Positions 5,919 through 9,011 of a DNA stretch of 9,011 bases are shown in pieces. Origin of the DNA: Clostridia bacterium (GTDB lineage: Bacteria; Bacillota; Clostridia; Oscillospirales; Acutalibacteraceae). A program made the position numbers and the translations under genes. Every line of letters begins with the position of its first letter. Within the stretch, counting starts at the first letter, position 1. The DNA lies in assembly GCA_900759575.1 (NCBI GenBank), contig CAAEVU010000026.1, positions 1 to 9,011 on the forward strand. The letters run 5' to 3'. A model generated the notes under the pieces. That model was not told where the DNA came from. It did no database searches and worked only from the letters and a program-made list of their open reading frames with translations.

Positions 5919-8366
5919 TTATAAGATCCAATAAGGGTTAGGGTCAGCGTAAGCAGTCACCTGCTGGAATTCCCGCAGGGACGCAAATTGTATGAGAAGC
6001 CGGGAGATCATCTCCTGCAACCGGGAGGTGTTCCGGCATTTGATCAACAGTTTATAGCGGTATTTATTGCTCACTTTGGCTATCGCTGCCGGGGAAGGAC
6101 GAAGCACCCTCATGGGAAGTTCGCTATACTCTTCCTGGGCAAGCTGGCTTAAAAGCCTGAGGAACATATTCGCTCCCTGTTTTACCACCATTTCCTTTTC
6201 TCCCACAAAGCCAATGACCAGAATATCCACAAATGGCGGATAGAGCATTGCCTGCCGGAAAAGGATCTCCTGACGGTAAAAGCCAAAGTAATCCTGATTG
6301 GCTGCCAAATGCAGTACGGGATTTTCCGGAGCATATGTTTGAATGATCGCCCTGCCCGGGTATTTTCCCCGTCCTGCTCTGCCCACCACCTGAGTCAGCA
6401 AATCAAACGTCCGCTCGTTGCTGCGGAAGTCGTCGCTAAAAAGGGATTGGTCCGCAGAAAGCACACCTACCAAGGTGACATTTTCAAAATCCAGACCTTT
6501 TGCCACCATCTGCGTGCCCACCATGATGTCATATTCGCCCCGGGCAAACTGGTCCAGCTTTTTCTCCAAGGAGAATTTAGCCGATACGGAATCTGTGTCG
6601 ATGCGCAACACTCTGGCATCTGGAAGCAGCTGCTGAAGCTGCTCCTCCGCTTTTTGTGTGCCTGTACCACGGAATGTGACCGTATCGCTGCCGCAAGAAG
6701 GGCAATGGCGGGTAAACGGTATAGAGTAACCACAGTAGTGGCACATCAGCCTGCCGTTAGCGCTGTGATAGGTCAAGGAAATGCTGCAGTGGGGACAACT
6801 CACCACTTCATGGCAGCTTTGGCAGGAGGCAAATGTGTGATAGCCCCGGCGGTTCAGCAACAAAATAGATTGTCTGCCCGCCTGGAAATTTTCCTTCAAC
6901 GCCCGGGCCATGGTGGACCCAATGGCCGTATCGCCCGGAGGGGCATCTGTGTTCATGTCTACCAGTTCCACCTGGGGCAACGCTGCTTCCCCGAAGCGGT
7001 CAGAAAGTTTATGGAACCCAAATCTTTTTTCCTGGGCCATCCGGCAAGTCTCCACCGACGGAGTAGCAGAAGCCAGCAAACAAAAAGCCCCTGCTTTCCA
7101 GCAGCGGTACCGTGCCACTTCCCGAGCGTCATAACGTGGGCTTGACTCAGACTTATAGGTGTGTTCCTGTTCCTCGTCGATCACAACCAGGCCCAAATCA
7201 TTCACCGGGGCAAACACAGCCGACCGGGTTCCCACCACGATGGAAGCTTCCCCGCGGCGGACACGTTTCCACTCGTCCAGCCGTTCTCCCAGGGACAGAC
7301 CGCTGTGAAACAAAGCGATACCATCCCCAAACCAGTGACGAAACTGCCGGATCGTTTGGGCGGTGAGAGAAATTTCCGGGACCATGACAATGACGCCCTT
7401 CCCCTGGTCGCGGACATGCTCAATGAGCTTCAAGAACACAGAAGTTTTTCCGCTGCCGGTCACCCCATAAAGCAACGAGGTACGGCATCCATTGGGATTG
7501 GCATACTCCGCAGAAAGTTCCTCCAGCACTTGCTCTTGAGCGGGAGAAAGCATCAGCTTGTCATTGGACAGGTCTTCGTCTCCAAAAAAATCCGGGCGGC
7601 GGTACACCTCATATTGAAAGGCTTCCGCCGCCCCCTTATCCACCAGTGCGCGAACCACTGAAGTGGAAGCACCTGTAAAATAACAGAGTTCCCGCTCAGA
7701 AGCCTCTCCCGCGTCCAGCAAGGTCTGGTACACATCTTTCTGCCGGGGAGTCAGTTTTCCCGAAAAACCAGGAATAGGACGCACCATTTTTGAGGTGGCG
7801 TCCTTTACCCGGCTCATGGCAGTATTTACCTTACAGATTATCTGGCGCTCCAGCAGTTGGCAAAACTCCTGGCTGTTTTCCTCTAACCCAGTTTCCTGGG
7901 TAAGCTTTTCCGCAGGCAGGGATTTCCCCGCTCCCCGCAGCAGCAGGATCGCTCTCCACTGGGAATCCGTATAATTCTCCCGGTCGAAATCCTTGAAATC
8001 ACTGCTCAACACATAACTGTCCCTTAGCTTTAAATGATATCCTGTGGGGATCATCAACTTTGCAGCTTCAAACAAGGTGCAGTAATACCTGTCTTTCATC
8101 CACCGGGCAAGTTCCAGCATATCCTCAGAAAGAGCGGCCTCACGGTCCAGGACCGCGTCCACGTCCTTGACCCGTTCTCCGCCCACATCCGTCATGGAAA
8201 ACACAATTCCCACCCGGCGACGGTTTCCCGACCCAAACGGGACGCTTACACGCACTCCAGGGACAACTTGCTCTCGAAGTGCGTCCGGCACCCGATACGT
8301 GAAAAGCTTATCAAAGTGGTAAATGGTATCCTCCACCGCCACTTGAGCGAAATGCTCTTCACGCAT
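5919..8366 (-). CDS. priA: Primosomal protein N' (replication restart helicase PriA)
   Basis: Superfamily 2 3'-5' DNA helicase that recognises abandoned forks and recruits the primosome to reload the replicative helicase. The 815-residue product is close to the Bacillus PriA length. The N-terminal 3'-DNA-binding domain (about 5-105) is followed by winged-helix segments (about 135-260). The helicase core carries Walker A GVTGSGKTS (301-309), Walker B DEEQ (397-400), SATP (433-436), GTQMVAKGLDF (617-627) and QVVGRAGRG (659-667). A zinc-binding insert has eight cysteines in four pairs: C515/C518, C524/C527, C542/C545 and C555/C558. The last pair of cysteines is complete, so both zinc sites should form. 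The C-terminal domain covers about 675-815. The ATG at 8366 lies inside rpoZ (8-nt overlap), with only a weak AGAAGAG upstream, suggesting dependence on rpoZ translation. The Q at 400 replaces the usual H of the DEAH-type box. Confidence 0.97.
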   Translation of the reverse strand: MREEHFAQVAVEDTIYHFDKLFTYRVPDALREQVVPGVRVSVPFGSGNRRRVGIVFSMTDVGGERVKDVDAVLDREAALSEDMLELARWMKDRYYCTLFEAAKLMIPTGYHLKLRDSYVLSSDFKDFDRENYTDSQWRAILLLRGAGKSLPAEKLTQETGLEENSQEFCQLLERQIICKVNTAMSRVKDATSKMVRPIPGFSGKLTPRQKDVYQTLLDAGEASERELCYFTGASTSVVRALVDKGAAEAFQYEVYRRPDFFGDEDLSNDKLMLSPAQEQVLEELSAEYANPNGCRTSLLYGVTGSGKTSVFLKLIEHVRDQGKGVIVMVPEISLTAQTIRQFRHWFGDGIALFHSGLSLGERLDEWKRVRRGEASIVVGTRSAVFAPVNDLGLVVIDEEQEHTYKSESSPRYDAREVARYRCWKAGAFCLLASATPSVETCRMAQEKRFGFHKLSDRFGEAALPQVELVDMNTDAPPGDTAIGSTMARALKENFQAGRQSILLLNRRGYHTFASCQSCHEVVSCPHCSISLTYHSANGRLMCHYCGYSIPFTRHCPSCGSDTVTFRGTGTQKAEEQLQQLLPDARVLRIDTDSVSAKFSLEKKLDQFARGEYDIMVGTQMVAKGLDFENVTLVGVLSADQSLFSDDFRSNERTFDLLTQVVGRAGRGKYPGRAIIQTYAPENPVLHLAANQDYFGFYRQEILFRQAMLYPPFVDILVIGFVGEKEMVVKQGANMFLRLLSQLAQEEYSELPMRVLRPSPAAIAKVSNKYRYKLLIKCRNTSRLQEMISRLLIQFASLREFQQVTAYADPNPYWIL

Positions 8367-8574
8367 TCTCTTCTAAAACGTAATCCGGCTCGATAATGGT
8401 GTATTTTCCCTGGACGAAATCACGCACAGCCATGTCAACAGGCTTATCGGTCAGGATGATTCCCTCGTCCTCGGCCTTTTGGGCAATCTGGCGGGCACGT
8501 TTTGCCACAGCAATTACCAGAGAATATGTGCTCTTATGAGGCACGGTGATGATGTTTTCAGACGGTTTCAGCAT
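8359..8574 (-). CDS. rpoZ: DNA-directed RNA polymerase omega subunit
   Basis: Small RNA polymerase subunit that helps fold and assemble beta prime. The product is 71 residues, in the normal range for Firmicutes omega. Recognisable conserved stretches are YSLVIAVAKRARQIA (about 17-31), matching the canonical YxLVxxxAKRARQ helix, and DKPVDMAVRDFVQGKY (about 43-58), matching the KPVxxAxxEIxxGK region. The frame stays open to an ATG at 8604, but the ATG at 8574 has AAAGGGTG (8582-8589) 7 nt upstream and gives the usual MLKPS start, so I used it. The gene starts within the final codons of gmk (17-nt overlap) and its end overlaps the priA start by 8 nt. The gmk-rpoZ neighbourhood is widely conserved, which supports the call for so short a protein. 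Confidence 0.93.
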   Translation of the reverse strand: MLKPSENIITVPHKSTYSLVIAVAKRARQIAQKAEDEGIILTDKPVDMAVRDFVQGKYTIIEPDYVLEENA

Positions 8575-9011
8575 TTTCCAGCACCCTTTCAATAGAATTT
8601 TCATTGCGGGAGAATTTTAACTTCTCCGCCTTGATAATGGCCCGCAGGTCGCTGACAGCATCCTCCAGGCGGTCGTTGTAAACAATATAATCATAATCCT
8701 TGGCGTGGGGGATTTCCTCCCGCGCCTTAGCCAGCCGTTTTTGGATGGTTTCTTCGTCCTCCGTGCCACGGCCGCGAAGCCGTTTTTCCAGCACTTTCAT
8801 GGAGGGCGGCAGGATAAAGATGGACACGCACTCGGGCATCAGTTTTTTCACCTGTGCTCCGCCTTTTACTTCGATCTCCAGCACCACATCGTTGCCCTGT
8901 TCCATCCATTTTTCTACAGGTTCCCGGGGTGTGCCGTAATAGTTGCCCACATATTCCGCATGTTCCAGCATTTTTCCGTCTCGGATAAGCGTTTCAAACT
9001 CTTCCCTGCTC
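8558..9011 (-). CDS. gmk: Guanylate kinase, 5' end beyond window
   Basis: ATP-dependent phosphorylation of GMP to GDP in nucleotide synthesis and (p)ppGpp metabolism. Only the C-terminal 150 codons are present; the open frame runs to the right edge, and the first complete codon is at 9008-9010. The fragment starts SREEFETLI, equivalent to about one quarter into the family, so the P-loop and first GMP-binding residues lie outside. Visible hallmarks are the GMP-binding segment EYVGNYYGTP, the strand LEIEVKGGAQV, FILPPS, and the lid/arginine region RLRGRGTEDEETIQKRL, ending with YDYIVYNDRLEDAV. An ATG at 8971 lies inside the conserved domain and is not the true start. Its last codons carry the rpoZ ribosome binding site and start codon, so the two are coupled. 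Confidence 0.96.
   Translation of the reverse strand, partial: SREEFETLIRDGKMLEHAEYVGNYYGTPREPVEKWMEQGNDVVLEIEVKGGAQVKKLMPECVSIFILPPSMKVLEKRLRGRGTEDEETIQKRLAKAREEIPHAKDYDYIVYNDRLEDAVSDLRAIIKAEKLKFSRNENSIERVLENAETV

Noticed and set aside
6309..7145. 278-codon plus-strand open frame opposite priA
   Set aside because: It lies entirely antisense to the PriA helicase core and zinc region. I saw no supporting ribosome site or domain, and the Cys and His in it come from the complement of PriA codons.
8575..8604. Upstream in-frame rpoZ start at 8604
   Set aside because: No good Shine-Dalgarno precedes it, it would extend the overlap with gmk to 47 nt, and the added residues (MKILLKGCWK) are not typical of omega proteins.
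1..9011. Mobile element, CRISPR array, tRNA, defence or biosynthetic island
   Set aside because: Coding is continuous with conserved housekeeping genes on one strand, and I saw no direct-repeat arrays, transposase or integrase motifs, or composition shift.

Overview
The window is a single, gap-poor block of nine genes, all on the minus strand, so transcription runs from high to low coordinates. Gene content and order (gmk, rpoZ, priA, def, fmt, rsmB, rlmN, PP2C phosphatase, PASTA-type Ser/Thr kinase) match the conserved housekeeping cluster of Firmicutes. Base composition looks near 50 % GC, and the coaBC gene that follows rpoZ in Bacillus subtilis is absent. I infer a mid-GC Clostridia, possibly Oscillospiraceae-like. 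That placement rests on gene order and general protein character, not on a database comparison.

Layout in transcription order: the 3' part of gmk (guanylate kinase, cut by the right edge); rpoZ (RNA polymerase omega), which starts inside gmk; priA (replication-restart helicase), which starts inside rpoZ; def (peptide deformylase); fmt (Met-tRNA formyltransferase); a 97-bp gap, the longest non-coding stretch, with an imperfect hairpin and only a weak promoter-like sequence; rsmB (16S rRNA m5C methyltransferase); rlmN (23S rRNA/tRNA m2A methyltransferase), joined to rsmB by ATGA; a PP2C phosphatase that starts inside rlmN; a 37-bp gap; and the kinase, whose extracellular PASTA region is cut by the left edge.

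The genes form a growth module: GMP to GDP conversion, transcription, replication restart, N-formylation and deformylation of new proteins, rRNA methylation, and a reversible Ser/Thr phosphorylation switch (kinase and phosphatase) that in this phylum responds to cell-wall fragments. Overlaps of 17, 8, 4 and 11 nt and gaps of 10, 19 and 37 nt point to one polycistronic, translationally coupled transcript, with the fmt-rsmB gap as the only plausible break.

No mobile element, RNA gene, CRISPR array or foreign-looking segment was seen, and all seven complete genes look intact. I did not find an undescribed system. The most notable details are a nine-residue Tyr-Asp periodicity in the kinase juxtamembrane linker, the structured fmt-rsmB gap, the missing coaBC, and a DEEQ variant of the PriA Walker B motif.
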